Source: a virus
Virus record (IMG/VR): IMGVR_UViG_3300032240_001810
Span: 1-49,815 of that record
DNA: 49,815 bases
Reading direction: 5' to 3' (one strand)
Shown piece by piece: positions 25,219 to 33,886 of the stretch (its first letter is position 1; every line of letters starts with the position of its first letter). The translations under genes were made by a program, and so were the position numbers. The notes beneath the pieces are model-generated. The model was not told the DNA's origin, searched no databases, and was given only the letters and a program-made list of their open reading frames with translations.

Positions 25219-25234
25219 ATAAAAATATCACTTC

Positions 25235-26365
25235 ATGAATACAATAATAGCAGAACCATACAGAAGTCAACTATATACAAAAGTTAGACACGTACTCGGA
25301 GCACCAATTCGTTCAATTGAATTAGAAGATGAACAAATGGATTCAATCTTGGAATTTTCTATTGGGGATTATTCCCAATATGTTCAAGATTGGTTAATTG
25401 AATCACAATGGACTTCATTATACAATCTAAATTTAGATACTCAGTCTTTATCAAGAGCATTTGTAACTAAAAGTTTAGATTACGAAAATAGATACGCACA
25501 AGCATACTCTAAAATAGTTGGATTACAATCATCACCTCTTGGGGATTGGGAACTTAAAAAAGATTATATCACATTAGTCCCAAACCAACAAATTTATGAA
25601 ATACCCGCAGGTCGTGAAATTAATGAATTATTATGGTTCACACCGGCAACATTAAATAATATTTTGTTTGACCCATGGAGTTTTGGAGCTTTAGGTGGTA
25701 CAGGTATTGGAGGTCCAGGTGGTTTTGGCCAAATGGGCGGTTCTGGTTCATACTTTATGACATCGGCATTTGACATGTTATTAAGAATGCAAGAAATTAA
25801 TATTCAAAGAAGAATTATTGGTGGTGATTTAACTTATCGAATTACAGGTTTACCTAATGGTAAAAAGGCGATTCATTTAATGCAAACGCCTGGTGGTAAG
25901 TTTGACTTTGGTAATTCATCACTACACCATTCACAAGTTTGGTATTGGTATTACGATGTCGGCCCTCAGGATAGAGATGCTTGTTTAGCCGCAAACCCTG
26001 ATATTATTAAACTTCCTTCAGATGTTCCTTTCAACTCAATTGCTTGGTCAGATTTAAATGAACCAGCTCAACAGTGGGTTAGAAGATATTTTGTTGCAAG
26101 TTGTAAAGAAACATTATCAAAAGTTAGAGGAAAATATTCGGGTAACTTAAAGACACCTGACTCTGAGCTAACTATGGATTATGCGACTTTAGCAACTGAA
26201 GGTAAAGATGAAAAATTAAAATTAATTGAAGAATTGATTGGTGCCGATGGTAGATTAACAAGATTAAGACCTGAAAAAGTAATGGAGCGTGAGGCATTAA
26301 TTGCTGAAAATCTTAATAAACAAATGAAGTTTAGAGCGTTCCCAAGAAATATGTATGTAATATAA
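25235..26365 (+). CDS. Neck protein, T4 gp13-like connector
   Basis: A 376-residue protein. The N-terminus (LGAPIRSIELEDEQMDSILE, then FSIGDYSQYVQDWLIE) has the helical 'ieL.deqmd..i..' pattern of head-tail connector proteins of the gp13/gp6-adaptor type. A Gly-rich loop lies at residues ~150-175 (GGTGIGGPGGFGQMGGSG). The C-terminal half has PAQQWVRRYFVASCKETLSK. In T4, gp13 joins the portal after packaging. It is on the opposite strand to gp14/gp15 but within 4 kb. The ATG overlaps nothing, and a late motif lies 16 nt upstream. Confidence 0.65.
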   Translation: MNTIIAEPYRSQLYTKVRHVLGAPIRSIELEDEQMDSILEFSIGDYSQYVQDWLIESQWTSLYNLNLDTQSLSRAFVTKSLDYENRYAQAYSKIVGLQSSPLGDWELKKDYITLVPNQQIYEIPAGREINELLWFTPATLNNILFDPWSFGALGGTGIGGPGGFGQMGGSGSYFMTSAFDMLLRMQEINIQRRIIGGDLTYRITGLPNGKKAIHLMQTPGGKFDFGNSSLHHSQVWYWYYDVGPQDRDACLAANPDIIKLPSDVPFNSIAWSDLNEPAQQWVRRYFVASCKETLSKVRGKYSGNLKTPDSELTMDYATLATEGKDEKLKLIEELIGADGRLTRLRPEKVMEREALIAENLNKQMKFRAFPRNMYVI

Positions 26366-26369
26366 TTTT

Positions 26370-26705
26370 ATGAGTATACAAAAATCAATTCCGATGAAAC
26401 GTGTTATCGGAAACCAAGTATTAACTACTTCTGAAGTATGTATGATTTCAGATGAAAAATATACGACAGAAGGTGAAAGTGTCGTTATTACTAAAGAATT
26501 AGATGAAATTGAAATTATTTTAAATCATAGTAATACTGACCACGTAATAGTTAAGGCACTTACAAATACAAAAATTAAACCCATTGAGGGTTTGATTGAT
26601 GAAGAGTATAGTGAAATTAATATTGAAAAAGGTGCTTGTGTTGAACTATATTACGCATTTGGTTCATGGTTTATAGTTTCCTCAGATGGGTTGAAACAGT
26701 CTTAA
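26370..26705 (+). CDS. Small virion-type protein of unknown function (111 aa)
   Basis: This gene starts 4 nt after the gp13-like gene and must share its message. The sequence is beta-rich and closes with EINIEKGACVELYYAFGSWF then IVSSDGLK, a pattern I associate with small phage surface or decoration domains. There is no signal peptide or membrane segment. Its stop TAA lies at the start of a bidirectional terminator. I cannot assign a function; a head or neck decoration role would suit its partner gene. Confidence 0.6.
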   Translation: MSIQKSIPMKRVIGNQVLTTSEVCMISDEKYTTEGESVVITKELDEIEIILNHSNTDHVIVKALTNTKIKPIEGLIDEEYSEINIEKGACVELYYAFGSWFIVSSDGLKQS

Positions 26706-26739
26706 AAAGAAATATGTATTTTTAACATATTCCTTTTTT
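26704..26739. terminator. Bidirectional terminator between convergent genes
   Basis: The sequence aaaaagaaatatgt-atttttaa-catattcctttttt forms an A/T-rich stem with an A tract on one side and a T tract on the other. It can stop the gp13-unit message on plus and the DNA polymerase message on minus. It fills the 32-nt gap between the two stops. Confidence 0.6.
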
Positions 26740-29665
26740 ACTTAATAAATTTTTCCCACCCTTCTTCCGCAAAGTCGTAGATATGATTTGGGTCACCATT
26801 TATTGATTCCCAAAATTTCATTTCTTCAGGAGATATTGATAAAACATCCTCAACTTTATCTTGGTCACCCTCATTAAATGGAACACCGTTAATTAATTTA
26901 CATTGTTCTTTGGTAAATAAACCTCTGTCTTTAGGGTCAGTAACTATTAAATTATTTCTAATTTCTTCATTGAATACAATCAATAATGGCTCAATACGTT
27001 TGTTGAAAGTGGCAACAGCTCTTGCAATGTTATATTCACCTGTCATAGTAGGATTATTTTCTAAATCTGAAGGTTCAATACGATAACAGTTTAATTGAAC
27101 AACCGAATCCGAACTAGCAGCTTTATAAGCTACATCTGTTGGGATTCCTGTATTTGCCTCCTTGTTTTTAGCATCGCTACGAACCCAGTTATCTTCAGAC
27201 CAAGATTTTTCCCAGCCATTACTTAGTAGGTACTGTTCTTTATTTTTATAATCAGATTTTTCGTTGTTTGAGAAGAATAAACTCATCTGTTCTTCCGACC
27301 AACCTTTTTTTGGTTGGTTTACTTTCTGAACATCTCCGTGTGACGCTTTAAGACCGTTATTAACATAAAATATTACATCACCCAAACTTACCGCGATACC
27401 GTCACGAATTGCAAGTTCCATATGGGCTTGTCTTGACATCATATGACCTGCTTTCGTTTTTTCATTTGAACGTTTGTTGTAATCGTCAATAGATAGTTTT
27501 ACTTTCGCTCTTTGAGCAATCTTCATTAATGGGATTTGTTGGTTAAAGATTACCTCCAAATATTCATAATACCACTCAACAAATGCCTGTCCATTACCCT
27601 CAAGTAACATCTTAATTCCTTTATCCAAAAAGTCCTCAATATAAAGTGGTAGTTTCTTACTTTTAATTGAGTTACCTGTAAGTTTAATCTTACCATTATG
27701 TTCCATCGTTGCGTAGTTCTTACGAGCAATGTTCATACACGATTTCCAAGTTCCATCACAGTCAAGTCCCATTGCCCCTTTCATAAACATATCATTAAAC
27801 TCGGCAACATCTGCGTCGTAACCTTGATATTCTTTACCTTCTTTAACCAACCAGTTATTACCTTTACCGATATATCTTCTATCATCTACACCACCTTCAG
27901 GTAAACTAAAATTGACCCCATCTGTGTCAAGTACCAGTGCAGTATATCCTTTTGATATGAAAAAATTCATCATCTGTCTCAAATACTGTCTTCCGGTGCA
28001 TGTTATCATTTGTCCTTTGTCCATATCACCCCAGTGAAATACTTGAGGTGCCGACAACGCTCCAAATAGTGAGTTAATGAAAATCTTAATCGGTAATTGT
28101 TTTCTGTCGAATGATGTTGCCTGTTTCTTATCTATATCCTGATATTCTTTAGCCAAGTTTTTATACTTAATACGAGTATTACGGAAGTAATTTAACATTC
28201 CCTTCATTGCTCCTGTAATATCACAGGTCGGGAATACATCGTGAACAAGTTGTATTGAAGGGTAAAGTGACGAGAAGTCAAGTTTCAATACATCAGTAGA
28301 AAATCCTACTTTAAGTAAACGTGATAAACCACCAACAAATTCTGTCTTCTCATTCTTTTTAGGAATTGCTAACATGTTCTTATATGACCATGCTCTCATT
28401 TGAATTTCCCATAATGTTGCTGTTCCCATTGTTGAAACTCTTTCATATGTTGTTGGAACTAAAGATGCTAGTAGGAATGAACCTTGGTTAAATTCTTCAT
28501 CAACCGTTAGGGTTTCTTCCAAGTCATCGTCAAGATATCGTTCAACCAAGTCATCACCTGTTGTCTTAATGTAGATACTTGAGTGTTTGGAACAAGCGTC
28601 ATCAATCTTTGGGTCAACACCCACTTTCTTATATTTTCCGTTTTGTATGTTTAACCAAAACTCCTCTTTCTTTGAGTAGAACGGGCCAATGTCTGTGTGG
28701 TCAATGTAAACACGGTCAGGAGCTTCTGCTTTAATGTATTGGGTGATATACTTCAAACTCGCTGATTTGATGGACGAATTGATTGCCTGAGCCCTTCTAA
28801 CGGCATGTAACGTGTCAATAACGTTATAACCCCACATGGACGTTTGATTAAATCTTTCAACTTCGTTTGCAAGTTTTAACATGCTCTCAGATTGTTTAAT
28901 CGGGTTGATTGGATTTAATGTCTTGGCAATTTTCTTAATATCTAATTTTAAAGCTTTTGCTCTCTCAAAAATCCATAACCAGTCGAAGTTAAATCCATTA
29001 TAAGATGCGATGATACTTGGCTTAAGTTCATCTATGGTATTAAAAAATTTAATAATACCTTCTCTTTCTTGGTCTTCATCTGAGCATTCGATTACTTGAC
29101 TAAAACCTTTATTGGTTTTCATTCCTATCATAAAGATACGACCATCTTTTGGTTCTAATGCGGTCGTCTCTAAGTCAAATACAAATCTTGTGATACTGTT
29201 GTAATCATCAAATCCTTTAAATAATCTTTTTTCTTTTGTTACCAAGAATTGTTCAACAGGAGGTAGTATTAAAACTAATCCTTTTGTTGTTTCACCCCAT
29301 GGGTCAACACCACCATCTCTAAAAAATTGTATTAATGAACGATAACCGTTTAATGATTTAACCATAAAGGTTAAACCTTTTTCTAATCTTTCGTTACCGT
29401 CTGTTCTTAATTTCTCAATGACAATTTTATGTTTTGTCATAGCCTCTTTTTGTAATGCTTTTGAGGATTTGTAGAAGTTTAACCCACGTAGGTCACCTAC
29501 CCAAGCAAATGGGATGAAGGTATCTTTTTTAATCTGTTTTCCGTGAGTTGGGTGTTCGATAATTTTCCAAACACAATCTTTGACGTAATCGTATTCTACA
29601 CTGACGATATATTTTTCGTCATCGTTCCCTTGAAGGAAATTTTCAATTTCTTCGTTTGATATCAT
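26738..29665 (-). CDS. DNA polymerase, family B (T4 gp43-like), with 3'-5' exonuclease
   Basis: A 975-residue replicative polymerase. The exonuclease motifs are Exo I FVFDLETTAL (Asp164, Glu166), Exo II SYNGFNFDWLW (~221-231) and Exo III YLDDDLEET (~377). The polymerase motifs are A LKLDFSSLYPSIQ (Asp463), B KQLPIKIFINSLFGA (~522-536) and C LVLDTDGVNF (Asp580, Asp582). The catalytic set is complete, so it should copy phage DNA with proofreading. In motif C a glycine follows DTD where family B usually has serine. The 5' leader lacks the late motif but carries a 6-bp inverted repeat. The ATG at 29665 is the only sensible start. Confidence 0.95.
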   Translation of the reverse strand: MISNEEIENFLQGNDDEKYIVSVEYDYVKDCVWKIIEHPTHGKQIKKDTFIPFAWVGDLRGLNFYKSSKALQKEAMTKHKIVIEKLRTDGNERLEKGLTFMVKSLNGYRSLIQFFRDGGVDPWGETTKGLVLILPPVEQFLVTKEKRLFKGFDDYNSITRFVFDLETTALEPKDGRIFMIGMKTNKGFSQVIECSDEDQEREGIIKFFNTIDELKPSIIASYNGFNFDWLWIFERAKALKLDIKKIAKTLNPINPIKQSESMLKLANEVERFNQTSMWGYNVIDTLHAVRRAQAINSSIKSASLKYITQYIKAEAPDRVYIDHTDIGPFYSKKEEFWLNIQNGKYKKVGVDPKIDDACSKHSSIYIKTTGDDLVERYLDDDLEETLTVDEEFNQGSFLLASLVPTTYERVSTMGTATLWEIQMRAWSYKNMLAIPKKNEKTEFVGGLSRLLKVGFSTDVLKLDFSSLYPSIQLVHDVFPTCDITGAMKGMLNYFRNTRIKYKNLAKEYQDIDKKQATSFDRKQLPIKIFINSLFGALSAPQVFHWGDMDKGQMITCTGRQYLRQMMNFFISKGYTALVLDTDGVNFSLPEGGVDDRRYIGKGNNWLVKEGKEYQGYDADVAEFNDMFMKGAMGLDCDGTWKSCMNIARKNYATMEHNGKIKLTGNSIKSKKLPLYIEDFLDKGIKMLLEGNGQAFVEWYYEYLEVIFNQQIPLMKIAQRAKVKLSIDDYNKRSNEKTKAGHMMSRQAHMELAIRDGIAVSLGDVIFYVNNGLKASHGDVQKVNQPKKGWSEEQMSLFFSNNEKSDYKNKEQYLLSNGWEKSWSEDNWVRSDAKNKEANTGIPTDVAYKAASSDSVVQLNCYRIEPSDLENNPTMTGEYNIARAVATFNKRIEPLLIVFNEEIRNNLIVTDPKDRGLFTKEQCKLINGVPFNEGDQDKVEDVLSISPEEMKFWESINGDPNHIYDFAEEGWEKFIK

Positions 29666-29688
29666 AAAATTTAAAATGGTATATTTGC

Positions 29689-29707
29689 TTCCGAATTAAG
29701 GTCGGAA
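29689..29707 (-). promoter_or_regulatory. Inverted repeat in the DNA polymerase leader (possible operator)
   Basis: TTCCGA-ATTAAGG-TCGGAA is a perfect 6-bp inverted repeat with a 7-nt loop, 23 nt before the polymerase ATG. In the mRNA it would form a hairpin like the one T4 gp43 binds to repress its own translation. An alternative is a DNA operator. The rest of the 92-nt gap from 29666 to 29757 holds no gene. Confidence 0.35.
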
Positions 29708-29757
29708 TTTACCTTGTGGGTATAAGATTAACCAAATAAAAATTATAAGTCAAATAA

Positions 29758-29786
29758 AAAACCCCACTCTTTTGAAGTAGGACTAT
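29758..29786 (-). terminator. Rho-independent terminator after the 109-aa gene
   Basis: On the minus strand: cctact-tcaaaag-agtgggg followed by TTTTTTATTT. The six-pair stem has one G-U pair and a strong U tract. It lies directly past the stop at 29791 and stops the message before the polymerase promoter region. Confidence 0.7.
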
Positions 29787-29790
29787 TGTG

Positions 29791-30120
29791 TTATACTTTT
29801 GGAGGAAGTAATGAAATCACTTCATTTACTAAAGTATCTAAAAGTGTTAAATTGATTTGGTCGTACTTAACTGAAAAAGATGTTTCTTCCTTTCTGTCTT
29901 CAGTTCCAACTCCTAAATATCTAACGTCACTACCTTCAAAAATGTGAATTACGTGGTAGTTTGTTAATGTAACACCTGTCGATGGTAAAAATGTTTTTAC
30001 GTGGTCAACGAAAGCTGTAAGGCTAATTAACTCAGATGATTGAATTTTTTCATTATTATCATTCCCAATAATTTGAGTTTCTCCATAACCAAAAATGTGT
30101 ATTGTTGAAAATTGTTTCAT
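29791..30120 (-). CDS. Hypothetical protein (109 aa)
   Basis: A small soluble alpha/beta protein with SLTAFVDHVKTFLPS in the middle and DTLVNEVISLLPPK at the end. It has no signal peptide, membrane segment or recognised catalytic motif. It stands alone between its own terminator and a 138-nt gap. The gap at 30121-30258 has an imperfect late motif (TATTTTTTATAAATA) and an inverted repeat CTTGTT...AACAAG at 30151-30177, but no gene. The function is unknown. Confidence 0.6.
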   Translation of the reverse strand: MKQFSTIHIFGYGETQIIGNDNNEKIQSSELISLTAFVDHVKTFLPSTGVTLTNYHVIHIFEGSDVRYLGVGTEDRKEETSFSVKYDQINLTLLDTLVNEVISLLPPKV

Positions 30121-30258
30121 AGTTTTTTTATTTATAAAAAATATTGTTATCTTGTTTATTAGTAAATATTGAACAAGTCATATTTGAGGTAATAAAATAA
30201 CCAACAATTATCAAGACATCATTTATGTTAGATAAATTAAAATTTAAAATGAATATTA

Positions 30259-33200
30259 TTATGGTTTTACTGTAATTGTCCAACTATATGGAGAATTTTT
30301 AAGTAATAAATAATATGGGTTAGTTAATCCTCCAGTTGGGGACTCTGGTTGAGTTGCGGAAGTACCGGATAAATAAAGTGTTTTATTATATAAAGTATTT
30401 GCGGTAGCTATAGTGGCAACATCTTGTAAAATGTAATCTACCGCCGCAGTTTTAAGATTGGTATTTCTAAAATCTAAAAGTAACATATTGGTCATTGATG
30501 AGAATGTTTTTGTCCATCCTGTCAATAATGATGACCCCGCAATATTGAATGTTCTTAAAGTTGATGGGAAATTTCCTCCAAATATCTGTGAACTATTTGT
30601 AAAGTTATTACTTCCTATGGTTAAACTAGTTAAAGAAGTATGACCTGATAAATTTGTTGTCCCTGTCAATATATTATTGTATAAACTTATTGATGTGGCA
30701 CCTGATGTATAATTAAAATCAAAATTGTTTAAAAGATTACTCTCAAAACTTATTGTTTTAATAGATGTTGGAAATTGTGTTGTCCATCCTGATAATCCAA
30801 CACTATTCAGTAAAAATGTATTTAATGACGTTGCTCCTGTTAAAGATACTGACCATTGTGGTACAGACTGTAAAGTTGCTGATGAGTCACTCATATCAAA
30901 ATATACACAACTTGTTGGGAAGTTACTTGTGTATCCTGTTATATCATTTGAATCTAATCTTAATGTTTGAATACTATTAGGGAATACCGGAGGTAATGAT
31001 GTCAAATTATTTTTATCTAACCTTAACGTTGTTAACGATGTACACGCAGATATAGTATTTGTAAATGAACTTAAAACTAAATTACTATTTAAATCTAAAT
31101 TAGTTAAATTCGTATTTGTCAATAAATCAATATCAAAATTACGGATTCTATTTGAGCTTAGAAGGGCTTGTTGAGCTGATACTGGTAATGTATAAGTCCA
31201 ACCTGATAATAATGTATTACCATAAACATATATATTTTTAAGACCTGTACAACCTGATAAATAATTGGTTACTGTAAATGTTGGTAATGAAGTATTATTT
31301 ATTACAAAGAAATCTCTAAATGTTGAACCATTTGGAACTGTTACATTTAAATTAGTTAAACTATTATTACCGTATAGATTTAAAGTTCTAAATGAACTAC
31401 TTCCTGAAAAATTATAGGTGAAACCTGACATATCAGAATTATTAATTAATAATTCTCTAAAACTTGGTAATAATGCTAAGTTAGTTGTCGGAGTAAATTC
31501 AAAATTTTGAGAACCAGGTGCGTTTGTACTATAGATATAAAAATCAAGAAGTGAGTTAGGTAAACTAGAACTAAAATTGGTTAAAGTTGTATTTGATAAT
31601 AACACTTTAGTTACTAAGGTAAATGCACTAAACGTGTATGAATTTTCAATAATATCTGAAATATTATATAAATTAATTTCACAAATATTATTTGTAGACG
31701 TTACGGATGAAAGTTGGAAATTTTCAAATGTCGCAGTATATAAGTTAGAATCATACGTATGATTGTACGAATATGCTGAAAATGATGGTGAATATGGTGG
31801 ATTGGTAATATTAACAGGAAGTGTTGATGTATCACCCCAATTAATATTAAAACTACTATTAGGAGCCGTGTTAAAAGATGCAATTAATGGGTTTGTACCA
31901 ACAATATTTTTTACTTGAAAATACGGAGGGATTGGAGGAACTGTTGTTTGAGTTGGAGTAATAGTTGGTGTTGGTGTATTGGTTTTAGTTACGGTATTTG
32001 TTGGTGTTGGTGTATTGGTTTTAGTTACGGTATTTGTTGGTGTTTGAGTATTAGTTGGTGTAGGTGTTGGTGTTGGTGTTGGTGTTGGTATTATTGTTGT
32101 AAAAGATGAAGTTAAACAAGATGGTACTTGTGACGCTCCATATACTGGATGTCCTGTATTACTAACAAATGTAATGTTATAAGGTGAATTAGTATTAACA
32201 GAATACACATCACCTCCCCCTGTCGCCACATAAATATTCCCCGAGTTTTCAAATATTCCCCAAGGGTCAACAACAGTTGGGTTAAGAGTTATAGTTAACT
32301 CTAAATTACCTGTTAAATAATCATACTGTAATAAATATATATTAATACTTTCATTAGTTGTTACTAAAAGTTTATTATTAGTTGTTAACAAAATATCACC
32401 AGAAACAGAGTGTCCTATAGGTAAATCAAATTTATATGTTGAAATAGGTGTGTTTGTTGTAATGTCCATTTCATAAATTGATTGTGGAACATACCCGTTT
32501 GTAACAATAAGTGTTGTATCATTTATTACTCCTAATCCAGCACCTATTGAAAATGGGAAATTTAAATCTCTACTATAAGTTGCTGTAAATGGATTTAAAG
32601 TAATATTCCATTCTCTAACAGAGGTATAACTTGTTGTCCATAATTTATTTTGAGTGTGACCAATATCAATATTATAAATTGTATAAGGTACTGGTAATAA
32701 CGTACTAGTATTTGTACTAAAGTTATAACTATAGATGTCATAAATATTGTCAACATAAATTACTGAACATAAAGGAACAACTAACGCTCCTGAGCTTTGA
32801 GTAACTGTAGGGGTTGGAGTTTTTGTTGGTGTTATTGAAATTGTCGGAGTTTGAGTTGGAGTTTTAGTTGGGGTTGGGGTTTGAGTTGGAGTTTTAGTCG
32901 GAGTTGGAGTTTTAGTTGGGGTTTGAGTTGGAGTTTTAGTCGGAGTTGGAGTAACTGTAGGTGTGATAGTTGGGGTTGGGGTTTTAGTTGGTGTTTGAGT
33001 ATTAGTTGGTGTAAGTGAAGGTGTTAGTGAAGGTGTTGGTGTTGGAGTTTTAGTTGGTGTGATAGCAGGTGCTTTACAACATGGTCTATCAATAATATAA
33101 GGGTCATTAGACGGATAAGAGTAAGAATTTAAACTAAAACTACTAAGAACACTTACATAAATTTTTTCAGGTAATGGTATAATAACAATACCCTGAGATG

Positions 33201-33489
33201 ATTGTTTTAAAAACTGAACTAAAAACTTACCTTCATTTTTTGTTTCTTTACTTGTAAATTGGTAATTCACATAATAAGTAATATCTAAAGGGTTAACAGT
33301 AGATGCGCTTGTTGTAATATAACATTCTTTAGACGCTACAATATATTTATTTTTAATCTCATCATATACTGAAATTAAAATTGTATTACCCGAAATATTT
33401 TCATTTAAACCAAAATCACTTCTTCCATTTTTTGATATCTCAATTTGGAAAATTGGTAACGTTGAATTTTTCTTAATAAACCATTCCAT
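30259..33489 (-). CDS. Multidomain adhesin: paralogous N-domain, Thr-Pro linkers, beta-propeller, PKD-like and LRR domains
   Basis: I start at the ATG at 33489 (MEWFIKKNSTLP), which aligns with the start of the next gene; the longer frame begins at TTG. The 1076 residues divide as follows. Residues 1-~130 are an N-domain shared with the 122-aa neighbour. A Thr-Pro linker (PTPTKTPTQTP repeats) covers ~141-228. A beta-propeller-like region covers ~235-455 (WGIFENSGNIYVATGGGDVY). A second linker covers ~461-516. A PKD-like domain covers ~525-610 (FNINWGDTS). About 18 leucine-rich repeats run to ~1040 (TSLTTLRLDKNNLTSLPPVF). The C-terminus is YYLLLKNSPYSWTI. It looks like a virion fibre that binds the host, with the N-domain fixing it to the particle. 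The receptor is unknown. Confidence 0.7.
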   Translation of the reverse strand: MEWFIKKNSTLPIFQIEISKNGRSDFGLNENISGNTILISVYDEIKNKYIVASKECYITTSASTVNPLDITYYVNYQFTSKETKNEGKFLVQFLKQSSQGIVIIPLPEKIYVSVLSSFSLNSYSYPSNDPYIIDRPCCKAPAITPTKTPTPTPSLTPSLTPTNTQTPTKTPTPTITPTVTPTPTKTPTQTPTKTPTPTKTPTQTPTPTKTPTQTPTISITPTKTPTPTVTQSSGALVVPLCSVIYVDNIYDIYSYNFSTNTSTLLPVPYTIYNIDIGHTQNKLWTTSYTSVREWNITLNPFTATYSRDLNFPFSIGAGLGVINDTTLIVTNGYVPQSIYEMDITTNTPISTYKFDLPIGHSVSGDILLTTNNKLLVTTNESINIYLLQYDYLTGNLELTITLNPTVVDPWGIFENSGNIYVATGGGDVYSVNTNSPYNITFVSNTGHPVYGASQVPSCLTSSFTTIIPTPTPTPTPTPTNTQTPTNTVTKTNTPTPTNTVTKTNTPTPTITPTQTTVPPIPPYFQVKNIVGTNPLIASFNTAPNSSFNINWGDTSTLPVNITNPPYSPSFSAYSYNHTYDSNLYTATFENFQLSSVTSTNNICEINLYNISDIIENSYTFSAFTLVTKVLLSNTTLTNFSSSLPNSLLDFYIYSTNAPGSQNFEFTPTTNLALLPSFRELLINNSDMSGFTYNFSGSSSFRTLNLYGNNSLTNLNVTVPNGSTFRDFFVINNTSLPTFTVTNYLSGCTGLKNIYVYGNTLLSGWTYTLPVSAQQALLSSNRIRNFDIDLLTNTNLTNLDLNSNLVLSSFTNTISACTSLTTLRLDKNNLTSLPPVFPNSIQTLRLDSNDITGYTSNFPTSCVYFDMSDSSATLQSVPQWSVSLTGATSLNTFLLNSVGLSGWTTQFPTSIKTISFESNLLNNFDFNYTSGATSISLYNNILTGTTNLSGHTSLTSLTIGSNNFTNSSQIFGGNFPSTLRTFNIAGSSLLTGWTKTFSSMTNMLLLDFRNTNLKTAAVDYILQDVATIATANTLYNKTLYLSGTSATQPESPTGGLTNPYYLLLKNSPYSWTITVKP
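31943..32100 (-). repeat. Thr-Pro linker repeat 2, with a 36-nt tandem duplication
   Basis: Low-complexity DNA encoding Thr/Pro repeats inside the adhesin. It includes two adjacent perfect copies of a 36-nt unit (gttggtgttggtgta...) starting at 31964 and 32000, encoding 12 residues each. Such repeats change length easily by slippage. Confidence 0.75.
32808..33065 (-). repeat. Thr-Pro linker repeat 1
   Basis: About 258 nt of degenerate repeats (agttggagttttagttgg type on plus) encoding PTPTKTPT-type residues of the adhesin. They separate the virion-anchoring N-domain from the propeller. Confidence 0.75.
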
Positions 33490-33490
33490 A

Positions 33491-33859
33491 TTAAATAGAT
33501 ACGTGACTATCACCAATTTTTATTGTAAGTTTTTCTCTGATTGGTAAAATATAAGTTCCTGTATCAGTAATAAAAACAAACTCTCCTTCATAAAGTCCTT
33601 CTCTATTTGTATCTATTGAAGTGAATTTATAATAAACATAGTATTCTGTCTCAGCATTTGGGTCAATAAATGTCTTTTCAACAAACCCCCCTTTCATATT
33701 TAGAATCTTATATCCTCCTGTCTTAACATCTATCATGGAAAAATAAATCAACGAGTTTTCTATCAATGACATAAACTCTGTTATGTCAGCAATACCATCT
33801 TTAACCACTTGCATTTTAAGAACAGGTAGTGTTGCTCCTTTGTTAATAAAAAATTCCAT
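33491..33859 (-). CDS. Small virion protein paralogous to the adhesin N-domain (122 aa)
   Basis: The protein aligns over its length with residues 1-~130 of the adhesin. MEFFINKGATLPVLKMQVVK matches MEWFIKKNSTLPIFQIEISK, and EYYVYYKFTSIDTNREG matches TYYVNYQFTSKETKNEG. It ends PIREKLTIKIGD, like PLPEKIYVSV in the adhesin. The fold looks like a BppU-type beta sandwich that attaches receptor-binding parts to baseplates. It ends one base before the adhesin ATG, so the two are coupled. A late motif lies 13 nt upstream. It may cap the same attachment sites without carrying a fibre. Confidence 0.65.
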   Translation of the reverse strand: MEFFINKGATLPVLKMQVVKDGIADITEFMSLIENSLIYFSMIDVKTGGYKILNMKGGFVEKTFIDPNAETEYYVYYKFTSIDTNREGLYEGEFVFITDTGTYILPIREKLTIKIGDSHVSI

Positions 33860-33872
33860 AGATACTTTTTTT

Positions 33873-33879
33873 ATAAATA
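33873..33879 (-). promoter_or_regulatory. Candidate late promoter motif TATTTAT before the adhesin unit
   Basis: Minus-strand AGATATTTATAAAAAAAGTATC, 13 nt before the ATG at 33859. It separates late adhesin transcription from the glycosyltransferase operon upstream. Confidence 0.4.
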
Positions 33880-33886
33880 TCTAAAA

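Noticed and set aside
30121-30258. Small RNA gene in the gap with the CTTGTT/AACAAG repeat
   Set aside because: There is only a short stem with a long AT-rich loop, and no clear promoter and terminator pair, so it is left as an unexplained gap.
31915-32109. Cys/Trp-rich plus-strand frame in the Thr-Pro repeat
   Set aside because: It is produced only by the repeat DNA read on the wrong strand.
31943-33065. Possible CRISPR or regulatory repeat array
   Set aside because: The repeats are in frame, encode Thr/Pro and have no spacers of constant length.
33490-33516. Upstream TTG start of the adhesin
   Set aside because: The ATG at 33489 aligns with the start of the paralogous 122-aa protein, while the longer form overlaps that gene.
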